Positions 7,925-16,260 of a stretch of 64,000 nt of DNA are shown in pieces. A program made the translations under genes and the position numbers. The notes below the pieces were generated by a model. The model did not search any database, was not told where the DNA came from, and saw only the letters and a list, made by a program, of their open reading frames with translations. Every line of letters begins with the position of its first letter. Position 1 is the first letter of the stretch. The DNA comes from Spartobacteria bacterium (GTDB taxonomy: Bacteria > Verrucomicrobiota > Verrucomicrobiia > Chthoniobacterales > UBA10450), in NCBI GenBank assembly GCA_003169695.1, contig PNAS01000076.1, forward strand, positions 21,889 to 85,888, read 5' to 3'.

Positions 7925-9067
7925 ATGCAGCTGCGTAACAAAAAGGCAGATCCCTCGGCGGTGCCGATCGAATTTCCCATCCTGAACGCGGCGCGAGCTT
8001 TCGCGGCGCTTTGGGTCCTGACCGCGCATGTCACGCTGATCGGCGCCAAACCTGTTTTCATTCTCAGCCAGGGCTATCTGGCGGTGGAATGCTTTATTTT
8101 CATCTCGGGCTTTTTGATGATGCTTCTGCTCTGCCGCGAGCGTTCCCTCAATCTCTCGAGCGCCCTGCGCTTTTATGTTCGACGCTTCTTCCGGATCGCC
8201 CCCTCATTTTATTTCGCGATTGCGCTCTATGTGATCTTCCGCGGGTTTTATGTCGAGAGTCTGGCTCGGTGCTCCGACGTTTTCGGATCGGTTTCCGCGA
8301 TCCCCGGACTCGGCGCCGAGGTCGGGTGGCGTTCGGTTCTCTGGAACCTGCTCCTTGTCCACGGCTTCTGGCCGGATGAAGCGACGAAAATATTCGGGCC
8401 GGCCTGGAGCTTGAGTCTCGAGATGCAGTTCTATCTCGTCGCTCCGATCTGGGCTTGGTTCCTGAGGAGGCGACCATATCTCGCGATCGGCGCTTATTTC
8501 GCGGTGAACGCGATCGCGAACGTGTTATGGAGCGTTTATTATGGCCGCGGTCTTCTCGCTAGTTTTCCATTTCCTTCGTTCCTCCCGAACCGGCTCTTTT
8601 TGTTTTGCTGGGGCGGCGCATGCTGCCTCTTCGTCGTTGAGCGAACGCCTCATCGTCGCCATCTCTTTGCGCTGGCTTCGGTCGGCGCGGCCATTCTCCT
8701 ACCGTGGAAATCGCTGATGATCTGCTTGATTCTGGTTGGGGGAGTTCTTTTCGCCGTTTTCTCTCCCAAGAGTTACCACCGCTGGGGAGGCCGCATCGCG
8801 GAATCGCGCGTGGTGACCTGGCTGGCAGAGTTTTCCTACGGCGTATACCTCTATCACGTTTTCTGCCTGGCGATCGCCGGCTGGCTTCTGATCCGCCTGG
8901 GTATCTTGTCGCGGCAGCAACCATTCGCGCTGCCGATTTATTTCACCACCGTCATTGCGGTCACGTTCCTGGTTTCGGCTACGATATATTTTTGTGTGGA
9001 GAAACCGGCGCGGAATTGGGGGAAACGGCTCAGCCGCCGGCGACTCGATGCACCGCCGATGGCGTGA
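7925..9067 (+). CDS. Acyltransferase 3 family membrane protein (OafA/YrhL-like)
   Basis: A 380-residue protein with about ten membrane segments. The N-terminal family motif is visible: LNAARAFAALWVLTAHVTLI (Arg and catalytic His), followed by the second conserved region SGFLMMLLLCRE and RRFFRIAPSFYFAIA. Such proteins transfer acetyl or other acyl groups to surface sugars or peptidoglycan-linked polymers on the periplasmic side. The ATG at 7925 fits the short cytoplasmic tail better than the in-frame start at 7904. No sugar-polymer genes are adjacent, so the acceptor is unknown. Confidence 0.88.
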   Translation: MQLRNKKADPSAVPIEFPILNAARAFAALWVLTAHVTLIGAKPVFILSQGYLAVECFIFISGFLMMLLLCRERSLNLSSALRFYVRRFFRIAPSFYFAIALYVIFRGFYVESLARCSDVFGSVSAIPGLGAEVGWRSVLWNLLLVHGFWPDEATKIFGPAWSLSLEMQFYLVAPIWAWFLRRRPYLAIGAYFAVNAIANVLWSVYYGRGLLASFPFPSFLPNRLFLFCWGGACCLFVVERTPHRRHLFALASVGAAILLPWKSLMICLILVGGVLFAVFSPKSYHRWGGRIAESRVVTWLAEFSYGVYLYHVFCLAIAGWLLIRLGILSRQQPFALPIYFTTVIAVTFLVSATIYFCVEKPARNWGKRLSRRRLDAPPMA

Positions 9068-9084
9068 TCATAACGACGGTGATC

Positions 9085-9128
9085 CTCCTTCGCCGAGCTA
9101 CGGCGGAGACACTAGACCGCCGCTACAG
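9085..9128. repeat. Hairpin-rich repeat between convergent genes
   Basis: Contains ccttcgccgagctacggcgg and then agaccgccgctacagaagg, the latter shared with 60150-60175 and, in part, with 4250-4264. It lies between the convergent acyltransferase and pfkA genes and may act as a bidirectional terminator. Confidence 0.5.
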
Positions 9129-9138
9129 AAGGAAGGAT

Positions 9139-10218
9139 TTAGTCGCCGAAGGATATCTCCACGTCACGAGCCGTTTGAACCATCTCACCATCGATCGGGA
9201 CCAGTCTCAAGCGATTGACGGCCTCGGCGATTGGCACGTGTCGCACCTGGTAGTTTTGATAACTCACCATCGAACCGAATTGCTTTTCGTTGATTAATTT
9301 CACCGCCTTCACCCCGAAGCGTGTGCCGAGAATGCGGTCGAGCGTGGTGGGCGCGCCGCCGCGCTGCAAATGGCCGAGGACTGTGCAACGAGTTTCCTTG
9401 CCGGTGTGCGCGGCGATCTCGCGCGCGACGATGTCGCCGATTCCGCCAAGGCGATATTCGCCTTCTTGATTCGGACGCATCACGATCTGGCCATCTCGCG
9501 GGCATGCTCCCTCCGCGACGACGACAATGGCAGAGAGACTGCCTCGATCGGCGCGCGCGTTTATGGCAGCGGCAATCTTGTCGTAATCGAACGGAATCTC
9601 TGGAATTAGAATAATGTGCGCGCCGCCGGCGATGCCACCGTGCAACGCAATCCAGCCCGCGTGACGTCCCATTACTTCGAGCACCATGACGCGCTTGTGA
9701 CTCGTCGCCGTCGTATGCAGGCGATCGAGCGCATCCATGACAGTGGCGACAGCGGAATCAAAACCGAACGTCATCGCGGTCGCTTCCAAATCGTTGTCGA
9801 TCGTCTTGGGAACACCGATGCAGTTGATGCCGGCTTCCTGAAGCTGAAGCGCCGTCACCATCGAGCCATCGCCGCCGACGATGATCAGGGCCTCGACGCG
9901 CAGTTCTTTCAAGACTTCGCGGGCATCGGCGATCACTTCTTCAGCGACAACGGTGCGATCGCCTGCTCCCACTTTCGCGACGAAATGGCCGCGGTTCGTG
10001 GTGCCGATGATCGTGCCGCCACGCGGCATGATGCCGGCCGTGCGGGGGCGATCGAGCAGCATGTAATTTCCGGGTGGAAGCAAGCCTTCGAAGCCATCGA
10101 GAAACCCGAGAACTTCCCAGCCCAACTTTTCGGCCGCGAGAACGACGCCGCGAAGCACCGCGTTCAAGCCAGGACAATCGCCGCCGCTCGTCAGCACGCC
10201 GATACGGGGCTTCGTCAT
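9139..10218 (-). CDS. pfkA: 6-phosphofructokinase
   Basis: A 359-residue enzyme from ATG 10218 (MTKPRIGVLTSGGDCPGLNA). Signature elements are the N-terminal GGDCPGLNA, IVGGDGSMVTAL (nucleotide site), PKTIDNDL (catalytic Asp), EVMGRHAGWIAL and HLQRGGAPTT. It phosphorylates fructose 6-phosphate in glycolysis. The nucleotide motif GGDGS (Gly) is typical of ATP users, whereas PKTIDND carries the Lys typical of PPi or mixed-clade enzymes instead of the Gly of E. coli PfkA; this combination is known in the mixed-substrate (group III) clade, so the donor is probably but not certainly ATP. It is 9 bases from the end of the dacA-like gene upstream. Confidence 0.92.
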   Translation of the reverse strand: MTKPRIGVLTSGGDCPGLNAVLRGVVLAAEKLGWEVLGFLDGFEGLLPPGNYMLLDRPRTAGIMPRGGTIIGTTNRGHFVAKVGAGDRTVVAEEVIADAREVLKELRVEALIIVGGDGSMVTALQLQEAGINCIGVPKTIDNDLEATAMTFGFDSAVATVMDALDRLHTTATSHKRVMVLEVMGRHAGWIALHGGIAGGAHIILIPEIPFDYDKIAAAINARADRGSLSAIVVVAEGACPRDGQIVMRPNQEGEYRLGGIGDIVAREIAAHTGKETRCTVLGHLQRGGAPTTLDRILGTRFGVKAVKLINEKQFGSMVSYQNYQVRHVPIAEAVNRLRLVPIDGEMVQTARDVEISFGD

Positions 10219-10234
10219 TTGCGCGGCCGAAGAA

Positions 10235-11209
10235 TCAAAGAGTTTTCTTCGGATCCACCATGCGTCCGCCGGCGGCCCACTGATCGTAAAGCTGCCAGCC
10301 GCGTGCGAGGAGTTGCGCGCCTTCACCAAAACGGTCGGTGCTGCCGAGAATGACAATGACGAGATGGCGCGGGACCACCGCCGTCCTCGGGCCTTCCTTG
10401 ATGACTTGGGATTCTCGATTCGCTGAGAGAATCAGGCAATCGCCCGCGCGCGCGGTACGTCCCGTCTTCACCCCGTCGACCCCATCCCTGCCGAGCAACT
10501 CATTTGTGTTCCGCAGCATGTAACCGTGGTTTTTACCGCCACGGCTGAAGGAAATTTGTCGTTCCTTTTGCGAAACGTAAAAGCGAAAACCGGCTTTGTT
10601 TACGGCGTAACGGGTCAGCCGCGCCAGATCCGTTGCCGTCGAGTATGGGAGAGATGGCGCGTTGTCATCGATGCCGTGTGGATTCACAAAATGCGTTCGC
10701 TCCATCCTGAGACTTTTCGCCAGCGCATTCATCTGGCCGACGAAAATCGCTACCGGAGTTCCGCCCCCGGAAGGCGCCGCGGGAACGATTGATTGCAGCG
10801 CGACGCCGACATGGTTCGCCAGCGCGTAGGCCGCGACGTTGTCCGATTGGACGAGGGCCGCGTAAAGCAAATCGCGCAATGTGATCCTATCGCCCGGCTG
10901 GAAACCAATGAGGTTTTCGCCCGTGCCGACGAACGCTTCAGGCGGAATTGTCGTCGTTTGGTTGAGGTCGCCCGATTTTTTCTCGGCCCAATCGAGCACG
11001 ACCATGGCTGTCGCGACTTTGGTCAGGCTTCCAACCTGGCGTTTCTGTTTTGGTTCCTGTTGGTCCAGAACAAAACCAGTCTGCGAATCCACGATTGCGA
11101 AGGCGCGCGCCGCGTGCAAAGCGCGGGCTGCGGGCAGGCAAAGCGCGAGAGAAAAAAAAGCTGTGAAAAAGCGACGGGGAATTGTCACGGCAACGTAAAA
11201 CCGCTGCAC
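10235..11209 (-). CDS. dacA: D-alanyl-D-alanine carboxypeptidase (PBP5/6 type)
   Basis: A 324-residue exported enzyme with a signal peptide (FFTAFFSLALCLPAARALHA). The serine-peptidase S11 triad of motifs is present: SLTK (GSLTKVATAM), SDN (VQSDNVAAYAL) and KTG (DGVKTGRTARAG). It removes terminal D-Ala from peptidoglycan pentapeptides in the periplasm. The start shown is GTG 11209; GTG 11188, directly before the signal peptide, is also possible. It precedes pfkA by 16 bases on the same strand, so the two may be co-transcribed although functionally unrelated. It lacks an obvious C-terminal amphipathic anchor. Confidence 0.9.
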   Translation of the reverse strand: MQRFYVAVTIPRRFFTAFFSLALCLPAARALHAARAFAIVDSQTGFVLDQQEPKQKRQVGSLTKVATAMVVLDWAEKKSGDLNQTTTIPPEAFVGTGENLIGFQPGDRITLRDLLYAALVQSDNVAAYALANHVGVALQSIVPAAPSGGGTPVAIFVGQMNALAKSLRMERTHFVNPHGIDDNAPSLPYSTATDLARLTRYAVNKAGFRFYVSQKERQISFSRGGKNHGYMLRNTNELLGRDGVDGVKTGRTARAGDCLILSANRESQVIKEGPRTAVVPRHLVIVILGSTDRFGEGAQLLARGWQLYDQWAAGGRMVDPKKTL

Positions 11210-11257
11210 CTTAATCGTCGCGGCTTGGTTGGCAACCCCGCAATCGAGATCTGGGAT

Positions 11258-11956
11258 TTAAGGGCCAGCCGAGCCGGTCGACTTAATTTCTGTGATTTCC
11301 TCCAGAGCGGCTAACTCAGCGAGAAATTCGCGATGGTGCTTGTGGCGATCACAATAGGTGATGGAAAGACGCGAGCCGTCTGGCGCAGACGTTTCGACTG
11401 CAAGTTTATTTCGAGTCCAGGGGACGTTATACTCGTCAAGGATCTCCTCGATTTTTACGATCGTTTTCCCTCCATTCGGCTCGAAAAGTAAAGTAACAGT
11501 CACGTATTCGCAGCGTCCGAGGAAGCGTTGTTCTCCGGCGGAAATGACAGTGAGCACGGCCAGAATCAATACGCTAAGGCCAAGCCCTGCTGCCACATAA
11601 CCTGCACCCACGACCATACCCATGGCCGAGACAGCCCAGATCGTAGCTGCGCTCGTTAGGCCCGTGATACCAAATTTTCCGCGAATGATTGCTCCTGCTC
11701 CCAAGAATCCGACTCCGGTAACGATCTGAGCGGCGATTCGAGCGTGATCGTTTTCTGCGCCGATTGCGAAGGAAAGCATCGTAAATATGGCGGAGCCGAG
11801 GGCTACGAGGGTAAGCGTGCGAGTACCGATCGGTTTCTCACGTTTTTCGCGCTCGGCGCCCACAATCGCGCCGCATACCACCGCGACAAGGGACAGCACA
11901 ATGCTGAGCCATGGCTCGGCGATGAAATCGCGCCAGGCATGTGTAAGCCAGTTCAT
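11258..11956 (-). CDS. MgtC/SapB family membrane protein
   Basis: 232 residues with four to five membrane helices in the N-terminal 150: GAIVGAEREKREKPIGTRT and GVGFLGAGAIIRG are the family signatures. The C-terminal soluble part (from about 150) resembles the ACT-like tail of longer MgtC proteins. The family affects Mg2+ homeostasis and ATP synthase activity in some bacteria; here the role is unknown. It stands upstream of dacA by 48 bases on the same strand. Confidence 0.9.
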   Translation of the reverse strand: MNWLTHAWRDFIAEPWLSIVLSLVAVVCGAIVGAEREKREKPIGTRTLTLVALGSAIFTMLSFAIGAENDHARIAAQIVTGVGFLGAGAIIRGKFGITGLTSAATIWAVSAMGMVVGAGYVAAGLGLSVLILAVLTVISAGEQRFLGRCEYVTVTLLFEPNGGKTIVKIEEILDEYNVPWTRNKLAVETSAPDGSRLSITYCDRHKHHREFLAELAALEEITEIKSTGSAGP

Positions 11957-12139
11957 CCGTCCTGCGTTTATCCTTCGATGCTTCGGGCCCCTGTCCAGCG
12001 CAAAAGTAGATTGGCGCAGAATTACCGCGGCAACAGGTTGTTAATCTCGACGAGGCCCACGCCGGTCATGTTCTTGCTGCCGAGCACGATTGAGCGGGTG
12101 GTCGTCGTCGCGGGGCGACTGCAGCAATGGCCGCGAGAA

Positions 12140-12823
12140 TTAGTGCAGCGCTACGTTCCCGCGTGCGCCGTAACGGAAAGCATTGGGCTCGAGCACGAGG
12201 TAGATGCGTTCAGCCGCATTTACGAGATCGAATGGGGTGGCGCGTCCAAGTCCGCTCGCGCGGAGCGTGCCGTGTCTGCCCTGGTTGTGACTTCCGCCGG
12301 CCATATCAAATTCGTAAACTGTGATACCCTTATCCACGTCCGTCACTTTGACGTGCAGGGCCAGGAATGAACGACCCACGCCAAAAGTTCCGAGGAAGAA
12401 ACGGCCGGTCGGACTGCCACCGTCGACCATCGTAAATTCGCCTTCCACCAGCCAGCCAGTCCGCGGAGTTTCGCCGTCTTTAAGAATGCGGGCGGGGGCG
12501 AGCAGCTCGAGCTGCTCCTTCAAGTCGCCGGCAAATTCGATTGGTGTGAGCGCTTTGCGTATGGGCATTTCGCCATCCGAAGCGGCCTCGTCGCCCTTGA
12601 AGACGGCGGTATCGATGCAAAACGGACGGATGTAAATGGCCCTGGGCTCGCTCGCGCCGACGCCACAGTTGGTCACCATGCGCACGCCGTTCTTCGCGTC
12701 GTAATCCTTGGCATCGCTCGAGGCGGTGCGGGTGCTGGAACCGGCGACGTCTGTCTTTGTGACATACATGTCCGCGCAGGAACAAAAGAGGAAACTGGAA
12801 AGTAAGGCGATCAAAGGTTTCAT
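12140..12823 (-). CDS. DUF4410 lipoprotein
   Basis: 227 residues starting MKPLIALLSSFLFCSCADMY, a lipoprotein signal with cysteine at position 14 or 16. The family-type centre reads GWLVEGEFTMVDGGSPTGRFFLG followed by GVGRSFLALHVKVTD and FDMAGGSHNQGRHG, matching DUF4410. It is probably lipid-anchored in the outer or inner membrane and of unknown role. No neighbour suggests a function. Confidence 0.78.
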   Translation of the reverse strand: MKPLIALLSSFLFCSCADMYVTKTDVAGSSTRTASSDAKDYDAKNGVRMVTNCGVGASEPRAIYIRPFCIDTAVFKGDEAASDGEMPIRKALTPIEFAGDLKEQLELLAPARILKDGETPRTGWLVEGEFTMVDGGSPTGRFFLGTFGVGRSFLALHVKVTDVDKGITVYEFDMAGGSHNQGRHGTLRASGLGRATPFDLVNAAERIYLVLEPNAFRYGARGNVALH

Positions 12824-12993
12824 AATTCGTAATCAATCATCCACGCTGGCCGGCTACACGACGGACCAAGGCGGTTTATTGCCCGTTTATGATGCAACTC
12901 CCGTGCCTACGACCCAGAAAAAATGCCGCTACTCTTATGGCCTTTGACGATGGAATGAGCGGCGAAGCCGCTTGCGGTAATGGGATAAGATGA

Positions 12994-13022
12994 GCAGCCG
13001 GCCCCTGGGGAATGCCGGCTGC
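12994..13022 (-). terminator. Hairpin after the aldo/keto reductase gene
   Basis: Perfect 9-bp stem gcagccggc / gccggctgc with an 11-base loop, 20 bases downstream of the reductase stop. There is no strong T-run after it, so termination is plausible but not certain. Confidence 0.5.
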
Positions 13023-13041
13023 CGGGGGGCGCTGCGGAGAT

Positions 13042-14025
13042 TCAGCGTGCCATCCCGGTCACGGGGTGCGGGACGTAAGCTTCTTCGAGAGTTGTGATCG
13101 CCTCCGTAGTCAGTTGAACCCTGAGAGCCGCCAGCGCATCGTCGAGATGTTGTGGCTTTGACGCGCCGACAATAGGCGCGACTACTCCCGATTTTTGCAG
13201 AAGCCAGGCGAGAGCAACCCGCACGGGAGCGACGCCTTGCTCCACTGCCACCGCTTCAACGCGCTCAATAACGCTTGCATCCGCACCGCCAATCTTTTCA
13301 CCATAAATTTGCTTTCCGTAGGTGTCGGTTCTTGACCGGATTGTTTCTGCCCTGCGCTTTCCCGCCAGGAGTCCGCGCGCGAGCGGACTCCACGGGATGA
13401 CACCAATCCCCTCCTCCAGACATAGCGGGATCATCTCCCGTTCTTCCTCGCGATAGATGAGATTGTAATGGTTCTGCATCGTGGCAAAACGCGTCCACCC
13501 ATTCGCATCGGCCGTGTAGAGCATTTTCGCGAACTGCCACGCGGCCATCGAGGAAGCGCCAAGGTAAAGCGCCTTCCCCGCGCGCACCACGTCGTGCAGC
13601 GCCTGGATCGTTTCCTCGATCGGTGTCTCCGGATCGAACCGATGGATCTGGTAAAGATCGACGTAATCAGTTCCGAGCCGTCGCAAACTGTCATCGATCG
13701 CGTGCATGATGTGTTTGCGCGAAAGTCCGCGTTGATTAGGGTCGTCGCCCACTGGATAAAAAACCTTCGTGGCGATCACGACCTGATCGCGCTTTGGGCC
13801 GAAATCCTTCAACGCGCGACCGAGCACTTCTTCGCTCTCGCCTAACGAGTACATGTCGGCGGTGTCGAAAAAGTTGATGCCTGCTTCCAGCGCGTGCCTG
13901 ATGAGAGGCCGGCTGGCCTCTTCATCGAGCACCCACTCGCGCCATTTGCTCGACCCATAGGTCATCGTGCCGAGGCAAATTCGCGACACTTTCAAGCCGG
14001 TCGCGCCAAGGTTTACGTAATCCAT
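13042..14025 (-). CDS. Aldo/keto reductase
   Basis: 327 residues, an NADPH-dependent TIM-barrel oxidoreductase. The catalytic tetrad is visible: Asp and Tyr in FFDTADMYSLGESEEVLGRAL, Lys in VVIATKVFYPVG, and His in DLYQIHRFDP. The cofactor end has IPWSPLARGLLAGKRR and PIVGASKPQHLDDA. It is related to the YajO/Tas-like branch. The natural substrate is unknown. Single gene, followed by a hairpin. Confidence 0.92.
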   Translation of the reverse strand: MDYVNLGATGLKVSRICLGTMTYGSSKWREWVLDEEASRPLIRHALEAGINFFDTADMYSLGESEEVLGRALKDFGPKRDQVVIATKVFYPVGDDPNQRGLSRKHIMHAIDDSLRRLGTDYVDLYQIHRFDPETPIEETIQALHDVVRAGKALYLGASSMAAWQFAKMLYTADANGWTRFATMQNHYNLIYREEEREMIPLCLEEGIGVIPWSPLARGLLAGKRRAETIRSRTDTYGKQIYGEKIGGADASVIERVEAVAVEQGVAPVRVALAWLLQKSGVVAPIVGASKPQHLDDALAALRVQLTTEAITTLEEAYVPHPVTGMAR

Positions 14026-14108
14026 GGTTCAAACTCCTGAGAGCCGCTCGGTGCCCGTCCTGCGCGCAAAACCGTTGCCTGCCGGCAGATTCCCAGCGCG
14101 AAATGCGG

Positions 14109-14279
14109 TCAGCGCCCGGCCGTCTGCGTCGCGGGCACCGATTCCGGCGGACGCTTATCGCGCGCGGGCCTCAACTCCACCGGGCTGGAAGTCGTGCACT
14201 CCTCGCACCAATGACGTTGCGCGCTGTCGAGGCGCTTTCTCGCGCCGCAGTGATCGCAGACAAATATTTCTTTTCTCAC
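14109..14279 (-). CDS. Small zinc-ribbon protein
   Basis: A 56-residue frame from GTG 14279 (V/M-RKEIFVCDHCGARKR) with two CxxC knuckles: CDHC and CEEC (in RHWCEECTTSS), a classic single zinc ribbon. It lies about 60 bases downstream of the CsbD gene in the same reading frame; the CsbD stop codon separates them. No ribosome site is clear, so the start is uncertain. Function unknown; such ribbons usually mediate nucleic-acid or protein contacts. Confidence 0.45.
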   Translation of the reverse strand: MRKEIFVCDHCGARKRLDSAQRHWCEECTTSSPVELRPARDKRPPESVPATQTAGR

Positions 14280-14339
14280 TGGACCAGTTGATACGTGAGT
14301 CCCAGTCCGTTGCCAAGCGCGGTTTTCGACGGGGCAAGC

Positions 14340-14519
14340 TTATTTCCCGAAGACTGTTTTCACGTCTCCTATTTTCTTCTGAATCGTGCCTCCCACCTTT
14401 TCGGCTGTGCCACGGTCCTGCAAGTCGGCATCGCCGCTCGCCTTGCCCGCCTTTTCTTTGATCGCCCCTTTAACCTGGTGGACGCTCCCTTTTATCTTGT
14501 CCTTCGTGCTCGACTTCAT
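14340..14519 (-). CDS. CsbD family stress-response protein
   Basis: 59 residues, MKSSTKDKIKGSVHQVKGAI then KEKAGKASGDADLQDRGTAEK and a final GGTIQKKIGDVKTVFGK. This lysine-rich, low-hydrophobicity pattern is diagnostic of CsbD-like proteins, which are induced under general stress in other bacteria. It lies divergent to icd with about 130 bases between the starts. It is easy to miss because a long antisense frame runs through it. Confidence 0.85.
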   Translation of the reverse strand: MKSSTKDKIKGSVHQVKGAIKEKAGKASGDADLQDRGTAEKVGGTIQKKIGDVKTVFGK

Positions 14520-14651
14520 GCAATAGAATCGGACGTGGCCCCGTCGCCGGACGGAGTCGACCAGGAATCCTTCCCATTCCTCTGTTTCTGATTCGGTCAC
14601 GTCTGCGATTGGATTTGCCGCTGAGACGCCGGGTATTACAGTGCCAATCTT

Positions 14652-15965
14652 ATGCCGTACAAAAACATTACTCCGCCGGCGGGCGACAAGATTTCGACTT
14701 CTCAGGGAAAACTGAATGTGCCGGATCGGCCGGTGATTCCATTCATCCGTGGCGATGGGACCGGACCGGATATCTGGGCCGCGAGCGTGCGCGTCTTCGA
14801 TGCGGCGATCGAAAAAGCCTACGGCGGACAGAAGAAAGTTTCGTGGTTCGAAGTTTTCGCGGGACAGACCGCGCAGGATAAATTTGATGAATGGCTGCCG
14901 GACGACACGGTCGAGGCGTTTCGCGAATATCTCGTTGGCATTAAGGGGCCGCTGACGACGCCGGTCGGCGGCGGGATCAGCTCGCTCAACGTGGCGCTGC
15001 GACAAATGCTCGACCTGTTCGTCTGCCTGCGCCCGGTCCAATATTTCACAGGCGTCCCCTCGCCCGTGAAACATCCGGAGAAGGTCGATATGGTAATCTT
15101 CCGCGAAAACACGGAAGACATTTACGCCGGAATCGAGTACGCCCCGGGCAGTGATGGATCGAAGAAAATCCTCGAATTCCTCCAGAAAGAATTTCCGAAA
15201 GCGTTCGAGAAGATCCGCTTCGGCACGAAGGAGAAGGCAGCGGAGTTTTGGAAAAGAGTCGGGGCGCCGGAGGGCGACGACGTTCTCGTGGGGATCGGCA
15301 TCAAGCCGGTCAGCCGCGCTGGCAGCGTTCGCCTGATTCACAGCGCGATCAGCTACGCGATCACATTCCAGCGGAAGAGCGTGACCATGGTGCACAAAGG
15401 AAACATCATGAAGTTTACCGAAGGGGCGTTTCGTGATTGGGGTTACGAGATCGCGAAGCAATACTTCGGCGCGGAAGAAATTGACGGTGGCCCATGGTGC
15501 AAGATCCCCATGGGCAAACCGGGCGCGGGCCTTGTGATCAAGGACGCTATCGCGGACATCACGCTCCAGCAGGTCCTCACGCGACCGGAGGATTTCGACG
15601 TGATCGCGACGTTGAATCTGAACGGCGATTACCTGAGCGACGCGCTGGCGGCGCAAGTGGGCGGCATCGGGATTGCACCGGGCGGGAACATCAATTACAT
15701 CACCGGTCACGCCGTGTTTGAAGCGACCCACGGCACTGCGCCGAAGTACGCGAACCAGGATAAAGTGAATCCAGGATCATTGATTCTTTCCGGCGAGATG
15801 ATGTTTCGCTACATCGGCTGGAACGACGTGGCTGATCTGATCGTGAAGGGTTTGAACGGCGCGATCGCAAGTAAGCGCGTCACGTATGATTTCGCGCGCC
15901 TCATGGAGGGCGCGACCGAAATCAAATGCTCCGAGTTCGGCGATAACGTAATCGCGAACATGTGA
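14652..15965 (+). CDS. icd: NADP-dependent isocitrate dehydrogenase
   Basis: 437 residues, close in layout to E. coli Icd. Visible: [12 protein letters not shown] at the start, [20 protein letters not shown] with the serine that AceK phosphorylates in enterics, [14 protein letters not shown], and [19 protein letters not shown]. It oxidises isocitrate to 2-oxoglutarate, supplying the substrate of KorAB. No kinase/phosphatase gene is seen here. The Lys and Tyr of the NADP-binding phosphate pocket were not checked in detail. Confidence 0.94.
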   Translation: MPYKNITPPAGDKISTSQGKLNVPDRPVIPFIRGDGTGPDIWAASVRVFDAAIEKAYGGQKKVSWFEVFAGQTAQDKFDEWLPDDTVEAFREYLVGIKGPLTTPVGGGISSLNVALRQMLDLFVCLRPVQYFTGVPSPVKHPEKVDMVIFRENTEDIYAGIEYAPGSDGSKKILEFLQKEFPKAFEKIRFGTKEKAAEFWKRVGAPEGDDVLVGIGIKPVSRAGSVRLIHSAISYAITFQRKSVTMVHKGNIMKFTEGAFRDWGYEIAKQYFGAEEIDGGPWCKIPMGKPGAGLVIKDAIADITLQQVLTRPEDFDVIATLNLNGDYLSDALAAQVGGIGIAPGGNINYITGHAVFEATHGTAPKYANQDKVNPGSLILSGEMMFRYIGWNDVADLIVKGLNGAIASKRVTYDFARLMEGATEIKCSEFGDNVIANM

Positions 15966-16260
15966 GGGGGACCGTCTCTCTACCTACAGGAACTGACGCG
16001 CTTGGCCTGCACGAACCCAGGCTCTTGCAGGCGGATTTGTTCAACTCTGCTAGTTGATATTGCAGATTTCCCCGGACCGTTGCTGATCCTCCATGCGAGC
16101 CTTTGACGATGTAGACGCGTTCGTCGCGGGGGAGCGCCTAGCCTCACTGCAACTAATAAATCTAGATCTCGGCTCTGGGGGCAATGCCTCCCGGGCGTGT
16201 CTGCCCCTGATCGAATGAGGCAGACACAACGCGGTGGACGATCTGATCTGAAACTATCCG

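Noticed and set aside
14340..15731. A long minus-strand frame (463 codons) across icd
   Set aside because: It is the antisense of isocitrate dehydrogenase; only its last 59 codons (14340-14519) are a real gene, CsbD.
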